Below are positions 32,333 to 45,105 of a stretch of 64,000 bases of DNA, piece after piece. Origin of the DNA: Candidatus Altimarinota bacterium (GTDB lineage Bacteria > Patescibacteriota > Gracilibacteria > BD1-5 > UBA6164); NCBI GenBank assembly GCA_020631485.1, contig JAHDHC010000002.1, positions 48,741 through 112,740 of the forward strand, in the 5' to 3' direction. Position 1 is the stretch's first letter; each line of letters opens with the position of its first letter. Position numbers and translations under genes: made by a program. The notes beneath the pieces were generated by a model. It made no database searches, was not told the DNA's origin, and was given only the letters and a program-made list of their open reading frames with translations.

Positions 32333-32561
32333 TTAATCAATATTTATGTAATATTACTGACGTATCGTCAGGATTTGGATCTGCTTCATCATCAGCATTT
32401 GGATGTACTTCATCAACTTCATCCCATCTTTTTGCGTCTGATGCAAGAATATTTCTAGCTTTTTCTTCTGTTGTACTAACAGCCTCATCAGTCTCAATAT
32501 TTGCTGGTTCATCAACCCTTCTTCAAAGTGAATGGTTTGATCTTATTTTGTTTGTTCTCAT
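32313..32561 (-). CDS. small acidic protein, 82 aa
   Basis: Starts MRTNKIRSNHSLGRRVDEPA, then Asp/Glu-rich (VDEVHPNADDEADPNPDD), ending HKYGLNDDGDR. Probably disordered. It overlaps the start of the next gene by 20 nt, suggesting coupled translation. Confidence 0.55.
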
Positions 32562-32639
32562 AACTATATGTTTGCAATATGTCGAAATAAAATAGTACTT
32601 TTTTTTACATTGTCAATAAATTTTCTAGGGAAATACACA

Positions 32640-32663
32640 AAAAGCCCCGCACGCGGGGCTTTT
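32640..32663. terminator. strong GC-rich terminator
   Basis: AAAAGCCCC-GCACGC-GGGGCTTTT, a 9-bp stem; the most GC-rich hairpin in the window. Read on the minus strand it ends the Lys-rich protein gene. Confidence 0.88.
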
Positions 32664-32716
32664 GAGTTTCCAAAACAGCTCTTTAGAATCCTTTGAAAAA
32701 AACTAAAAACTATTTT

Positions 32717-33226
32717 TTATTCTTCTGAATCACCTTTTTTCTTCTTTTTCTTTTTGTTTTTGTTTTTGTTTTTCTTTTTATCTGGCTTCTCCTCAGCTTT
32801 TTTTGATTTTCGCTTCTTTTTAAGTCTCTTGAGTTCTGCAACTAAATCTGATTTTTCTAGGCGAAGCTGGTCTTGTCCTTCCTTAAGAAGACTGTTTATT
32901 TTATCCAGTTTTTTAACTTTCTTCGTGAGCTTAGTATTCTGTTCCAGTATTTCCGAGGCCTCAGGAACATCTGATAACTGAAACGGCCTTACAGATACAT
33001 CTACATAACCTCCAGCTCTCACGCTGATTACGTAAACAAAAATTTCCATATGCGGGATCGCTACATGTTCTCCTGCAGCAAGTCTATGTATTTCGTCTCT
33101 TAAAGGCGTCGTGAAACAAATCTTTGCTATTCCAGCAGTTATGCTAAGTACTTTCACGTTAACAAGATTAAAATCAAATTGCTGACGAGAACGGATTTGT
33201 TTCACAACAGGTTCATGATTCGACAT
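32717..33226 (-). CDS. unknown protein with Lys-rich C-terminal tail, 169 aa
   Basis: The N-terminal ~90 residues are beta-rich (FNLVNVKVLSITAGIAKICF, VAIPHMEIFVYVISVRAGGY), then a helical coiled-coil segment, then about 35 residues of almost only Lys/Asn/Glu. Unlike nearly all neighbours it contains no TGA codon; all its Gly are GGN. It has a TTGACA-like box inside the end of the upstream gene (33310-33315) and a palindrome before the start. The basic tail suggests nucleic-acid binding. Family unknown. Confidence 0.7.
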   Translation of the reverse strand: MSNHEPVVKQIRSRQQFDFNLVNVKVLSITAGIAKICFTTPLRDEIHRLAAGEHVAIPHMEIFVYVISVRAGGYVDVSVRPFQLSDVPEASEILEQNTKLTKKVKKLDKINSLLKEGQDQLRLEKSDLVAELKRLKKKRKSKKAEEKPDKKKNKNKNKKKKKKKGDSEE

Positions 33227-33259
33227 ATAATCTCTCCAAAGAGTTTGTTTGTGTTTTCG

Positions 33260-33278
33260 TTGTTTCAGGATGAAACAA
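33260..33278. promoter_or_regulatory. perfect inverted repeat in the leader of the Lys-rich gene
   Basis: TTGTTTCA-GGA-TGAAACAA, about 35 bp before the start codon. It could be an operator or an mRNA hairpin. Confidence 0.5.
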
Positions 33279-33298
33279 GATATATTATTAATAGTAAT

Positions 33299-34492
33299 TT
33301 ATACTATTTTGTCAATATATTCTTGGAGTTGTTTTTGAAACACTTGGGTGGAGAATTTTTGAGCTTGTGCTTTACAGGCTTGGGGGGAAAATACTGAACT
33401 GAGGTTTTTCTGGTGGAAGTCTTGGAACTTCTCTGCAAAGTCTGAACCTTGTGGATCATCAAAAAACGCTCCTGTTTGTCCGTCTATAACTGTTTCAGTG
33501 AGTCATCACTTCCTGAGTGCAAATACTGGCTTCCCGGCAGCCATGACCTCTATCGGGACTATACCAAAGTCTTCTTCTCCTGGGAAGATAAGTCCAAGGC
33601 TATTTTGGACTAGAACTACAAGATCGTCTCCGTATTGAGCTCAGGTAAAACTGATATTGCTCTCACTCATAGATTTTAGAGTCTCAAGATGGTCTCATGC
33701 TCAGATGATGCACAGCCTATTTTCTGGGAGTGTATTAAAAGCCTCTACAGCTACTTCTATCTTTTTAAACTCTGTGAGTGCGGATATGATGATGTAGTAA
33801 TTCTTCTCCTCAACCTCCCTCGTTTGAGCTGTTTCTCCTCTCTCCTGAGAGGAGAAGGGTTGGGGGTGAGGTCTATCAATAGACATGTTAGAGAGAGTTG
33901 TTCCAAACCTTTCAGTCTCAACAGGTGGATAGAGTACTTGCGAATCACGTCTGTGGTATTTTGTGATGCGTGATTGAGTATTTTTAGAATTCGCGAGGAC
34001 AAGGTCAGCTCTCGAGCTAGCATAATAATCCCACTGTCTGAGTTTAAGAAAGACTCTTCCGAGAATCAGTCATTTGAGTCATTGGCTCCATCATATATCT
34101 CTCTTGTATTCGTTGGTCCAGTCCCACATATATCTTGTCGGAGAGTGAGAATACACGACGAGTTTCGTATTTTCTCAGACTTTCGCTCCATGTGCGAAAC
34201 CAGAACTTGAGACAAGTACGAGATCATAGTTTGAAAAATCGAGCTTTTCTACACTTTTTGCCATAAAAAGCAGGCACAATCTTTGATTTCAAGTGAGATT
34301 ATAAATTTTTTGTGTAGGAAGAGAAAAAACCTGTGTATGTATCTTTTCTTTTGGGAAATCAGGTCAGATCTTTTTCTCGTCGTAGATGAGTGTAAAGAGA
34401 TCGGCTTGGGGGAACATTTCTAAAAAGGCCGAAACTACTTTTTCTGCACCTCAGCGTTTCACCAGCATCTCATGGAGTATTGCTATTTTCAT
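33299..34492 (-). CDS. GT4-family glycosyltransferase (copy 2) with palindromic insert
   Basis: 397 aa, paralogue of the gene at 25166-26368. N-terminal domain: KIAILHEMLVKRGGAEKVVS and VYSHSPTRYMWDWTNEYK. Donor domain: NYYIIISALTEFKKIEVAVE, FPGEEDFGIVPIEVMAAGKP and KGGLTETVIDG. Between the two Rossmann domains, right before NYYIIISAL, sits PHPQPFSSQERGE, a translation of the palindromic repeat at the same place as in copy 1. It likely acts in the same surface polymer pathway. Confidence 0.88.
33832..33872. repeat. palindromic repeat inside glycosyltransferase copy 2 (linker site)
   Basis: TCTCCTCTCTCCTGAGAGGA then GAAGGGTTGGGGGTGAGG, in frame on the minus strand, coding PHPQPFSSQERGE. Confidence 0.6.
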
Positions 34493-34623
34493 TGGCACAT
34501 ACTATATCAAAACATATTTCGAGCAACAAAATTTGAGTTTTTTATTTTTCTGCGTAGCATGCATGTATAAATTTTTAGGAAAATCTGTTTTTTCTAAAGC
34601 AATCACATAATCTGCTTATTACC

Positions 34624-35076
34624 ATGGCTAAAATATATGAAAAAAGCTCTGGTGGCGTTGTGTATAGAAAACACAATAATAAAGTCGAAGTCCTCTTACT
34701 CACATGGAGAAATTCTAAAAATGAGGAAGAATATGTTATTCCCAAATGACATATAGAGGATGGAGAAATAGCAAAAGACGCTGCTATGAGAGAAATAGAA
34801 GAAGAAACATGACTCAGTCGAAAAGACCTCGAGGTCATCAAGTTCATCACCAAGATAAACTACACCTTCACGGCATGACACAAAGAGTGAAATCCTCTGA
34901 TAGATAAAGATGTATATCTCTTCCTTGTAAAATACACTGGTGACTATGCTCCTGATGTCCAAAAAGAAGAGCGCTTCACCGGCTACAAATGGGCAAGTCT
35001 CGACGAGATCAAAAAAACAAATATAAAGTTTGACCTTCCGAAAATGGTATTTAACAACCTAACCTATTTTATCTAA
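34624..35076 (+). CDS. NUDIX hydrolase
   Basis: 150 aa with a full NUDIX box: GHIEDGEIAKDAAMREIEEE followed by TGL (GX5EX7REUXEEXGU). The box glycines at its start and end are TGA. It hydrolyses nucleoside diphosphate derivatives; the exact substrate is unknown. It lies 1 nt before the next gene, so the two are co-translated. Confidence 0.92.
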
Positions 35077-35077
35077 G

Positions 35078-35548
35078 ATGATAGAAATTAAAAAGCAAAA
35101 AGAACAGATCAGCGTCATTAGCTCTGATAAAAAAGAGATCATTTTATGAGCCTCAGAATCAAAAGTCACACTTGATGGCTTAGACGTAAACTTCCCGGGA
35201 GAATATGAAAAATCAGAAATCCTCCTCGAGGTCAAAGAATACAACTGAGAGCTTTTTTATAACTTCTCACTTGAATGAAAGACGCTTGTATATTTTTTCA
35301 ATGAAAAATTTGAAATCAAAGAAGAAATCATGAGCTTTTTTGGAGATGTAGATGTACTCATAATCAATGGGTCAAAAGAATCTGTAAAGGTTTTTGAAAA
35401 CATAGAAGCCAGAGTCGTAGTCCCATTTTGAGAAGGAAAAGATGTCTTCCTCAATACTCTTGGTCAGCACTCAGAAGCTCAAAAGTCGTTCAAGCTCAAG
35501 GCTGATACAAGTCTTGACTCTACAGAATTTGTCAATCTAGAAGGCTAA
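35078..35548 (+). CDS. degenerate metallo-beta-lactamase-like protein
   Basis: 156 aa, beta-rich: VTLDGLDVNFPGEYEKSEIL, LFYNFSLEGKTLVYFF, VDVLIINGSKES and a conserved-looking end RVVVPFGEGKD. The order resembles the short MBL-fold proteins common in CPR genomes, but no HxHxDH metal motif is present, so hydrolase activity is unlikely. Cotranscribed with the NUDIX gene. Confidence 0.55.
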
Positions 35549-35604
35549 AAACACTGAGATACAATAAAAAAAGTAAGAATTGTCTATTCATTCTGCTTTT
35601 TTTA

Positions 35605-36126
35605 TTAGCACTCAAGTACATGCTGTAGTTCTCATAGTATTTTTTGGTATTCTTCTTGCTCAAGAAGTCATATCTCAAAGTACCATTTTGCTCTTTTTTC
35701 TTTCTGAATCCTGTCATCATCATATTTTTCTGCATCATGATCAACAAATAGTTGAATTATTTGAACAGCAATTGTATCAGCACAATTTGTAGCATAGTCT
35801 TCTGTATTTTCAGAAATCTGTATATCTTCAAAGAAAAAGTTTTTAGAATATTTTTTTTGGAGATACACAAGGAGTCATTTTCTGTCATCATTTTTGACAT
35901 AATCAACACATTCACTAAAAATCATAATACTCAATCTCTCAAAAGCTATGTTATCCATGTGGAGTTTATCATCTCAGGAGTAGACTTCAGTGAGTTTTAT
36001 ATTTCAGCAATTATTTCGTATCACAAATAAAACCCTATCTTTCACAACAAAAATCGTTTCAGAAATGAGTGCTTTTATATATTGAGCTCTCTTCACAAGA
36101 ACACCTATATCTTCTCTCAATCTCAT
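35605..36126 (-). CDS. unknown protein, 173 aa
   Basis: From ATG at 36126: MRLREDIGVLVKRAQYIKAL..., ending GLLEQEEYQKILGELQHVLEC. Mixed alpha/beta in the first half (IFVVKDRVLFVIRNNC), acidic helical in the second. A second open frame (RNPQLDLSHKTLIFKGE) overlaps the start region, so a frameshifted longer N-terminus is possible. It follows the 287-aa gene by about 120 nt on the same strand. Confidence 0.5.
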
Positions 36127-36243
36127 ATATTTCTCATTTAAAAATCAAAGTTTTGTGAGATAAATCTAGTTGTGGATTTCTAGGAGTATCATCAATTTAT
36201 ATATTATTCTTAGCAGTTCTAGATTCTATAGTTTGTGGTTAAG

Positions 36244-37107
36244 CTAATAATTTGACATAATACCATCAAAAAGCCTTTGCGATATATATCATTTTTCTTG
36301 GCAATATTTCGCTAATTGAAATAATGAGTCCTGAGAATCATCGTATCACTCCACAATCCAGTGAGCTATATCTTGAGCTAACTTATTCATCTTCACATTG
36401 TATTGCATTTCTGTAGATGATTGATCAAGCAAAGATGGTAAACTAAAAGGATTCGGGATCTTATTGCAATCTTCTTCTGTATTTTCATGGTCTATTCAAA
36501 AGTCTCAGATTACATAACCATATTCGTCAAGTACTTGCTTTTTGAATATACTCATATCAAATGTATTAAAACTCAACAGCCTATGCATTATCCCATTTTT
36601 TAGTCTATTTTTTATTTCAACTTGCTTTTTTTGGGTTTGAAGCTCTAGTTCTACTAATCATCAATTATCCATAGAATCACCATTTTTTGCTGCAATTTTC
36701 TTATATTCTGCATCTGTGATATATCATTTTTCTCTATAAATTCTTGCTCTTGAGAGTTGTTTCATCATTTTGTTAGGTCATTCTGAATCAGCAATTATTG
36801 CATCAATAGATTTTTTTGCAAGAGCATGTGCGAGTCATCTCAAAGTTTTCTCTCAGTTTCAAAAATGAGCCAGTACGGACTCAAGAGATTCTCCTTCGTC
36901 TAGATCATCTTGTAGTGATGAAAGTATGCTTTCATACTCAACTGATAGAGCTCTTTGATCTATTTTAGAATACTCAGAACATCTTAAAGATACTGGTAGA
37001 GTATCTATAATAAACTGCTTTGTATTTGAAACTATAGAATCTCAAGATCCTTTTTTGTGTGTAGATACTTCAGAATGTACAGAAATGTTTCTCTCAGGTG
37101 TAGTCAT
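36244..37107 (-). CDS. unknown soluble protein, 287 aa
   Basis: Starts MTTPERNISVHSEVSTHKKG and ends QRLFDGIMSNY. Mostly helical and charged; many TGA codons as Gly. No motif of a known family, no signal peptide. It may form an operon with the following 173-aa gene. Confidence 0.6.
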
Positions 37108-37464
37108 GGGAAAATACAATAGATTATAATATAATTGTACACGATTCTATCTTCATAGAGCTATTTGTCAAAAAATATTTTTATTGTGTAAAATAATTTG
37201 CTTTTATTTTTTTTCTTTGTATGTTTTGTGTGTTGTAAAAATCTAATTCATCGAGATTGTCTTAAAGTATAATACATTGAGAAGGTCTCGTAAGCGACCA
37301 TACATGTATAACACTTTAAACGCAAATAGGCACTTGCCTCTTGTATCATCTCACTATGATTAGATTTTTTTATTTGCACCATTTATTTACCTATCCCCCT
37401 GCCACACTCGGTTTCGCTTCCTCTTTAAAAAGGAACTAAGAGGGATAAAAACACATTAATAAAC
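37108..37464 (+). promoter_or_regulatory. promoter and long structured leader of the DEAD-box gene
   Basis: 357 bp without a gene. A TATAAT box lies at 37268-37273, giving a leader of about 185 nt. The leader has short stems (GGTC...GACC near 37285-37300; AGGCA-CT-TGCCT near 37328) and a copy of the dispersed palindromic repeat (37391-37437). Long leaders are typical of cold-induced RNA helicase genes; regulation here is inferred. Confidence 0.45.
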
Positions 37465-39210
<1,746 letters not shown>

Positions 39211-39215
39211 TGTAG

Positions 39216-39389
39216 AGGCGTTTCGCTGAAACGCCTAAAATAATATTGCATTGAAACGCCCAAAATATTATTTTGCTAAAATATCTCGGACATCCTCTCA
39301 CTAAAAGAGATGAAAAAGATGTTTCAAAAGATGTTTCAGCGAAACATCTCTACATCAAAAAAACACAACAGTATATGTTGTGTTTTTTT
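39216..39389 (+). terminator. cluster of four hairpins ending in a terminator
   Basis: AGGCGTTTC-GCT-GAAACGCCT (39216-39236), AAAATAATATT / AATATTATTTT (39237-39274), AGATGTTTC-AGC-GAAACATCT (39329-39349) and AAAAACACAAC / GTTGTGTTTTTTT (39357-39389). The last has a long T-run and can act in both directions. The GTTTC-AGC/GCT-GAAAC loops recur in the first and third hairpins. Confidence 0.75.
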
Positions 39390-39420
39390 AATTCCTTCTG
39401 ATAGGAGAAGGTGAAAAAAA

Positions 39421-39957
39421 CTAGCCTTCTTTTGGTATAACAGTCTCAATAGCAGCGTGTGTTGCTTCTTTGTCCTTTGGGACAATGACAGTCACACTAT
39501 CACCAATCTCTCCCTTAAAGTGCGTTACGGCTGCTGTAAGCACGTCATAGGCTTTTCCATCTGCAACAACTTGAAACTTTCCAAGGTCTTTTGTGAGGAG
39601 TCCAACCTTTGTTTCTCTTTCAATTGGGGCTATTTGCTTATAAAGCATTTTTCAACTCGGAAGAATGGTGAGCTTGAGTTTATCTCCCTGAACCATCTTA
39701 GATTTAGATGCATAGTTTGCAGGAACTGGGTATTTGTGTGAATCTGATCAGAGCATTTCTTCTCCTGTAAATACTCATTCTACTATTTTAGAGTCATCAC
39801 TTGCATAGCTTGTAAGACCATCTGTATCGAGATTGATATCTTCTACTTCTATATTTCTATCCTTGAGAACTTCTCCTAGGAGTCTTTTTGCGTTTTTCAG
39901 AGATTTTTCTGAACTCACGATAAAGTCACGAATTGCCTGCAGTTTTTTATCTTCCAT
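39421..39957 (-). CDS. conserved-looking unknown protein, 178 aa
   Basis: MEDKKLQAIRDFIVSSEKSL (helical), LLGEVLKDRNIEVEDIN, then a beta-rich part (VEGVFTGEEMLGSDSHKYPV, KLKLTILPSGKMLYKQ, GDSVTVIVPKDKEATHAAIE). Well-formed frame with one clear start. Function unknown; soluble. Confidence 0.65.
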
Positions 39958-40051
39958 AGTTTTGTTTTTATTTAAAATTAGATTTATAAGTATTTTAGCT
40001 ATTTTCTGAGCTTTTGTAAAGAAAAATATATTTACAAAATATGAGTGATAC

Positions 40052-41077
40052 CTATAGTAGAAAATAATTTTTTAAAATACTTTCTATTTGCTCTGAGAAA
40101 AAAATAGTTGCAAATAATCACATAGTCAAAAAGGGTCAAAATGGTATTTCTCCAGTGAAATTTTTATTCTGTTTTATATATTTTTGATATATCAAAATCC
40201 CGATACCAATGATACTCCCAAAGATATATGTAAGCATAACTCCTGCGTGCCAAAAGCCATACCCAAGGAGTAAACCAAGAACTATTGCGATTCTGAGATC
40301 TCAGGCTCACATCCATTTCCCTTTTGATACAAGTATCTGAAAAAAGAAAAATCAAAATATACACAAAGTTCATATGAGTGCACTATACATCGGAAAATCA
40401 CTCAGCGTCAGTCAAAACATATACTTGATTCAGATGAGCCCTCATATTATAGATGAGAATATCAAAACATCGTACTTTTCTTCTAGTCAAAAGAGCATGA
40501 TAATATACAACAAAAATATGCTCAGATAGACAAAGAGGATAGAAAAGATATTTTGAAAACTCCATCATCAGATACTCGTTGGAAGGGTCTGGATATCGTA
40601 TATCTGAGGAAAAATCGTATGAATCCCGAGAAAAGCTAAGATTCCCACTATGAGGATCATGAGTATACTTTCAGGTATCTCAAGATATAATATATCATAC
40701 ACTGTGTATATAAACGCAAAAAAACCTACAAAGAGCCAGAAATCTAATAGAAGGAGTTCCGTTATACTTCATCAGATAACAAGTGAGATATCACTCACAA
40801 AATATCAAATTGCTACAAAAAATATTCATAATGCAAGCTCAAGTGCAGGATAATAGATACTTATTTTTTTATGACAGTATCGACATTTTCATCAGCTATG
40901 GAGATATGAAAATATAGGGAAAAGATCACGAGCTTGCAATTGAGTTTCACAATGAGGACATTTACTCCTTCCCATAAATATTCCTTTTTCTCAGCTCCTG
41001 AGCCTATGGATCACAACAGAAGAAAAGCTTCCCAGAACTGCCCCAACAAGGAACAATAAACAATAAAATAATGTCAT
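40052..41077 (-). CDS. pilD: prepilin peptidase (A24 aspartic protease)
   Basis: 341 aa. The N-terminal part reads GAVLGSFSSVVIHRLRSGEK, followed by the four-Cys zinc motif CPHC...CRYC. The membrane part contains the active-site GxGD as GKWMGAGDLRIAIVLG. It cleaves and N-methylates type IV prepilins at the inner face of the membrane. It is divergent from a pilus-type protein gene across a 76-bp gap. Confidence 0.92.
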
Positions 41078-41153
41078 ATATGAAGAAAAAGTGTAAAATC
41101 TTGATAAATATGATAATATTTGAATAGATCTAAAAATCAATACAATAAGAAAT

Positions 41154-42053
41154 ATGAAATATCTACACACACATAAAAAGGCCTTTTCTATAGTACTTGC
41201 TATGGGAGTTGTACTCAGCGTCAGTCTGACAACCATCTATCTCCTTGAATACGTCATGCCGTATTCGCGAGACACAAAGGGAATCGAGTTCTCTTCAAAT
41301 GCCTACTATCAAGGAAGTGCTGCAGTTGAGCAATGATTGCTTTTCGTTGCACAAAATGATCTCTGAGATGAAACAGAAAAAGAATATGAGGATTGATGAA
41401 CCTGACTTGTCTATGAAATAGAAGCACGTGGTGATACTATCCCACCCGCTTGAGAAGGAAATAGTGAATATGATCCAGATTGGAACATGCTTGCACCAGG
41501 AAAACCTCTTCAGATAGAAATCTGAGAATGAGATTGGGATGATGGAAATATACTCTTTCGTCTTCCTGACACATGAATAGGCCCATGATATTATCTCAAA
41601 GATATGCCAGGAGGGGTTGTCACTTGGCAACTCTCAGCTGATGAGATCACTCTCTCTTCTCTCGGGACTTTCGCAACTGCTTGAAGTGATAATACAGACT
41701 TCAAAACTGGATATGAAAGACCATTTTCTATAGAATGAAAAAGCTGAGTAGTTCTCGAATGACCTGAACAGTGAACAACACTCAGGTTCAATACATTTTA
41801 TGATAGAAATTGTAAAACCGAACAAAAAAAATGTACGCTCAAGCTCTCAATAGTAAACAGACTTATCCTTGATGATCAAAAAAATACTCCGATCCCATTT
41901 CTCGAGTACAAAATCACAAACGCTGGAAACACTCCACTAAGATATACCAGAATCAAAGCAAATGGTTTTTCGAACTGATTTAAGAAAAATATAGATATAA
42001 AAGTCCCTCAACAAACGGTTAACGAAGCGTTTGATTTTACAGTATTTCAATAA
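41154..42053 (+). CDS. pilus-associated membrane-anchored protein (PilX-like)
   Basis: 299 aa. The N-terminus KKAFSIVLAMGVVLSVSLTT is a single membrane anchor like those of minor pilin or PilX-type proteins. The large extracytoplasmic part has two Cys (RNCKTEQKKCTLK) that may form a disulfide, and a beta-rich C-terminus. More than twenty Gly codons are TGA. Divergent from prepilin peptidase and 6 nt before rluD. Minor pilin identity is likely but not certain. Confidence 0.6.
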
Positions 42054-42059
42054 ACTATC

Positions 42060-43058
42060 GTGAAACTTCTCTCTATAACAGAAAATGATGCACAACAACG
42101 ACTGGATAAGTTCCTCAAAAAACTCCTCAAAAACTCGAGCATGAGCTATATCTATAAGCTTATACGAAAAGGAAACATAAAAGTAAACGGAAAAAAAAAG
42201 AAAAACGATTATTTGCTGCTTCTCAATGATGAGCTCAAAATATATATCCATGATGATGAGTATGATTCACTTACTCAATCAAAAAAGACTCAGACAAGAA
42301 AAACACTAAAGACCCACATCACAAAAAAAGATATTATACATGAAGATACGCATCTTCTCGTTATCAATAAAAAACCATGAGTGATTGTACACCCATGAGA
42401 TTTTAAAACTCAAGAGCTATCTCTCATCGAGCAGGTTCATGACTATGTGTGAGAAGAAAAATGGGGACATACATTTAAGCCATCCCTTGTACATAGGATA
42501 GATAAAGAAACTTCCTGAATTATCCTCATAGCAAAACAAAAACAGCTCCTCACGCAGCTCGTTTCTGATTTTAAAAATCAGAAAAATATTTCCAAGACCT
42601 ATACTGCTTTTTGCCTCGGGCCAGTTTCACGAAATAGTTGAACTATCAAGAAAAAACTTCTTCGTATTACAGATGCGAAAAATGAAAACAAAGTCCAAAT
42701 ATCTGAAAAGTGACAAGCAGCAATAAGCCACTTTAGACTCAAAAACAGCTATTCACTCAAAACCACAAAAGAAACACTCCAGATACATGAGTTTTCTATC
42801 ACGATAGAAACCGGGAGAATGCACCAAATACGCGTGCATATGGCATCTCTGTGAAATCCTATTGTTGGAGATACAAAATACTGAGACAAAAAGCTCAATA
42901 GTTTTCTCAAAAACAATTTTTGAGTAGAAAGACAGTTTTTACACGCGTCAAAGATGAGTATTTATAACAGTCTTGAAAAAAAACAGATGCATTTCACAGC
43001 TCCCCTCCCAAAAGATATGAGAAGTTTTATCTCAAATCTCCTGAGACAGCAGAAATAG
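42060..43058 (+). CDS. rluD: RluA/RluD-family pseudouridine synthase
   Basis: 332 aa with GTG start. S4-like N-terminal domain (QQRLDKFLKKLL...KLIRKGNIKVNG), catalytic motif HRIDKETSG with the Asp, and GRMHQIRVHMASLGNPIVGD. It modifies uridines in 23S rRNA or tRNA. The 3' end overlaps the convergent ABC ATPase gene by 32 nt. Confidence 0.92.
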
Positions 43059-43749
43059 TATCGATAAAAAAGTCTTCGAGTCATCATTTTATACTCTTGA
43101 CTTTTTTGTTTTTTACAAGCATCCTTCACTCATGGATAATACTGATCGTGTCACAGATACTTTCTACATCCGCGAGTATATGCGTATTGAAAAATATTGT
43201 TGTCCCTTCTTTGTTAAGTGTTACTAGGAGTTCTCTGATTTTCCTTCTCCCAATTGGGTCAAGGCCACTCATTGGCTCATCTAAAAATAATATTTTTGGA
43301 TCATTAATTATCGCTTGTGCGAGTCCAATTCTCTGGAGCATTCACTTAGAGTATTCTTTGAGAAATTTTTTTCTTGCTCAGCTAAGTCATACTTTTTCCA
43401 AGACTTCATCTATTTTTTTCTCACAAACTTCTGAGCTGTATTCATAAAATTTTGCATTAAACCTCAAAAACTCTTCTCCACTCAGATGCTTATACAAATA
43501 GGTATTTTCTGGCATAAAACCTATACTTTTACGATCCTCAAGCATCAGACCATTTGTTCCAAAAACTTTAATCTCTCCAGATTCTGGCTCTATAAGTCAC
43601 ATAATAGACTTCATCGTCGTAGTTTTTCCAGCTCAATTTGGGCCTAAAAAACCATATATCTCTCATTTTTTTACCTCAAAGCTTACATCTTGCAATACTT
43701 GCTTTCCAGCCAGAGTTTTGTGTATATTTTTTACTTCTAGTATTTTCAT
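43027..43749 (-). CDS. ABC transporter ATP-binding protein
   Basis: 240 aa. Walker [20 protein letters not shown], signature [15 protein letters not shown] (second residue pair with TGA Gly), Walker [17 protein letters not shown] and switch NTHIL. The type fits ABC-2 exporters of the CcmA/NatA class. No permease gene lies beside it; the partner must be elsewhere. The C-terminus reaches into rluD on the other strand. Confidence 0.9.
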
Positions 43750-43797
43750 ATTTTTTTGAAACAACAATCATAATATTGAAATCATACTAGACAATTT

Positions 43798-44514
43798 TTA
43801 GCTTTTTTCAAATACAATTTTGGAGATCTGACTCCTTGCGTCAGCATCATGAAATTTGAGCATATCAACAGATATAATGACTCAAAATGGTCTTCATTTT
43901 TTTTCAAATGTCCTTTGGCTTCTCGGTTCAAAGACTTTTTTACAGAGCTTGTTCAGCAGTTGTATAATGGCCCCTACTTCTAAACCTCGAGTTCATCTGA
44001 AGCTAAGGTATTTGAGAGCATCGCTATGAATCTCTAAAAACTGTTCATAATCAACCCAATCGTTTGCCGTGATAAAACGCTCATATACATCTCAATAAAT
44101 TATGATTGGCTTCATCGTAAGGATCCGATAATACAAATATACATCATCTTTGATAGCTATAGTCGAAAAATCAAATACGTCTTCTGTACAAAAGAAACTC
44201 AGGCAAAATTTCCCTGCATGATTATTTTTGGTTTTTCTCTTCCTCAATATACTCACACAAAGTGTCATGACAATCCTGACAAACCAAAGTGCATCTTTTG
44301 CAGTCACAACAAATAGATCAATATCTGAATCTTTATTTCAAGCATTCATCGCGAGACTATTTCATAGACCTATCATACGAATTCAAGGGATATGACGAAA
44401 TACAGAAGCATATCTCATAGCTTTTTTTATATATTTCAACTCATCACGAGAAGGCTGATCTTTCACTCACAGATATCTTTCGAGTTTTAATATTTGCTTT
44501 TTAGTTATTTTCAT
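43798..44514 (-). CDS. minimal nucleotidyltransferase-domain protein
   Basis: 238 aa: IRMIGLGNSLAMNAGNKDSD followed by IDLFVVT gives the GS-type...DxD pattern of NTase-fold proteins, with the Asp pair in SDIDLF. The C-terminal part is helical. Similar proteins act as minimal nucleotidyltransferases or toxin/antitoxin partners; no HEPN partner is visible next to it. It lies 48 nt before the ABC gene on the same strand. Confidence 0.65.
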
Positions 44515-44668
44515 TTATAATACATAATACTTCTTTATATTTTCTACAAGAAGCAATAAATACTGACAATATATACTATATTGATGCAGAAGAATCTGCA
44601 AAAAAATTTGTTTTTTCTTTCGGCTTTCATATAATTTATATTGTTTACTATAATATTAATATTCAAAC

Positions 44669-45037
44669 ATGAAAAAATTAATGTACTCAGCTGCTTGATT
44701 CATCGCAGCTACGCATGCTAGCATTGCACAAGCTGGACTTCAGATAACTTGAGCATGAGAAGAAGAGCTACAAGGTGGAGATGGAACTCTCGATGATATT
44801 GCAGCAGGAATAATAAATAGCTTTACGAGATTTCTTACGCTCATTGCGGTAGTATATGCTATCTGGGGATGATTTCTCATTCTTACAGCTGCTGGTGATG
44901 ATGAGAAAGTAAAAAAATGAAGAACAGTTATCTTCCATGCTATACTCGGTCTTATTGTTATATGGCTTGCTTACGCAATCGTTACATGGGCTGTATGACT
45001 CTTTACACTCGGAGCACAAGGAAATATTGGAGTATAA
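44669..45037 (+). CDS. TrbC/VirB2-like pilin membrane protein
   Basis: 122 aa: signal-like N-terminus MKKLMYSAAGFIAATHASIA, then an acidic segment and two membrane helices (FLTLIAVVYAIWGGFLILTA and TVIFHAILGLIVIWLAYAIV) with a short charged loop GDDEKVKKGR. This is the layout of VirB2/TrbC-type pilins or the small integral proteins often found alone in CPR genomes. A strong terminator follows, so it is a single-gene unit. Confidence 0.7.
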
Positions 45038-45065
45038 GATCAACTATATTTCACATATCAGTATC

Positions 45066-45101
45066 AAAAAAACTTCTGAAAAATTTTTCAGAAGTTTTTT
45101 T
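45066..45101. terminator. bidirectional terminator
   Basis: AAAAAAACTTCTGAAAAA / TTTTTCAGAAGTTTTTTT, an 18-bp perfect stem, between the pilin and the convergent IscU-like gene. Confidence 0.88.
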
Positions 45102-45105
45102 ATGA

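Noticed and set aside
36127..36243. Possible frameshifted N-terminal part (RNPQLDLSHKTLIFKGE) of the 173-aa gene
   Set aside because: Both frames are open here and I cannot tell a frameshift from a chance overlap without homologues.
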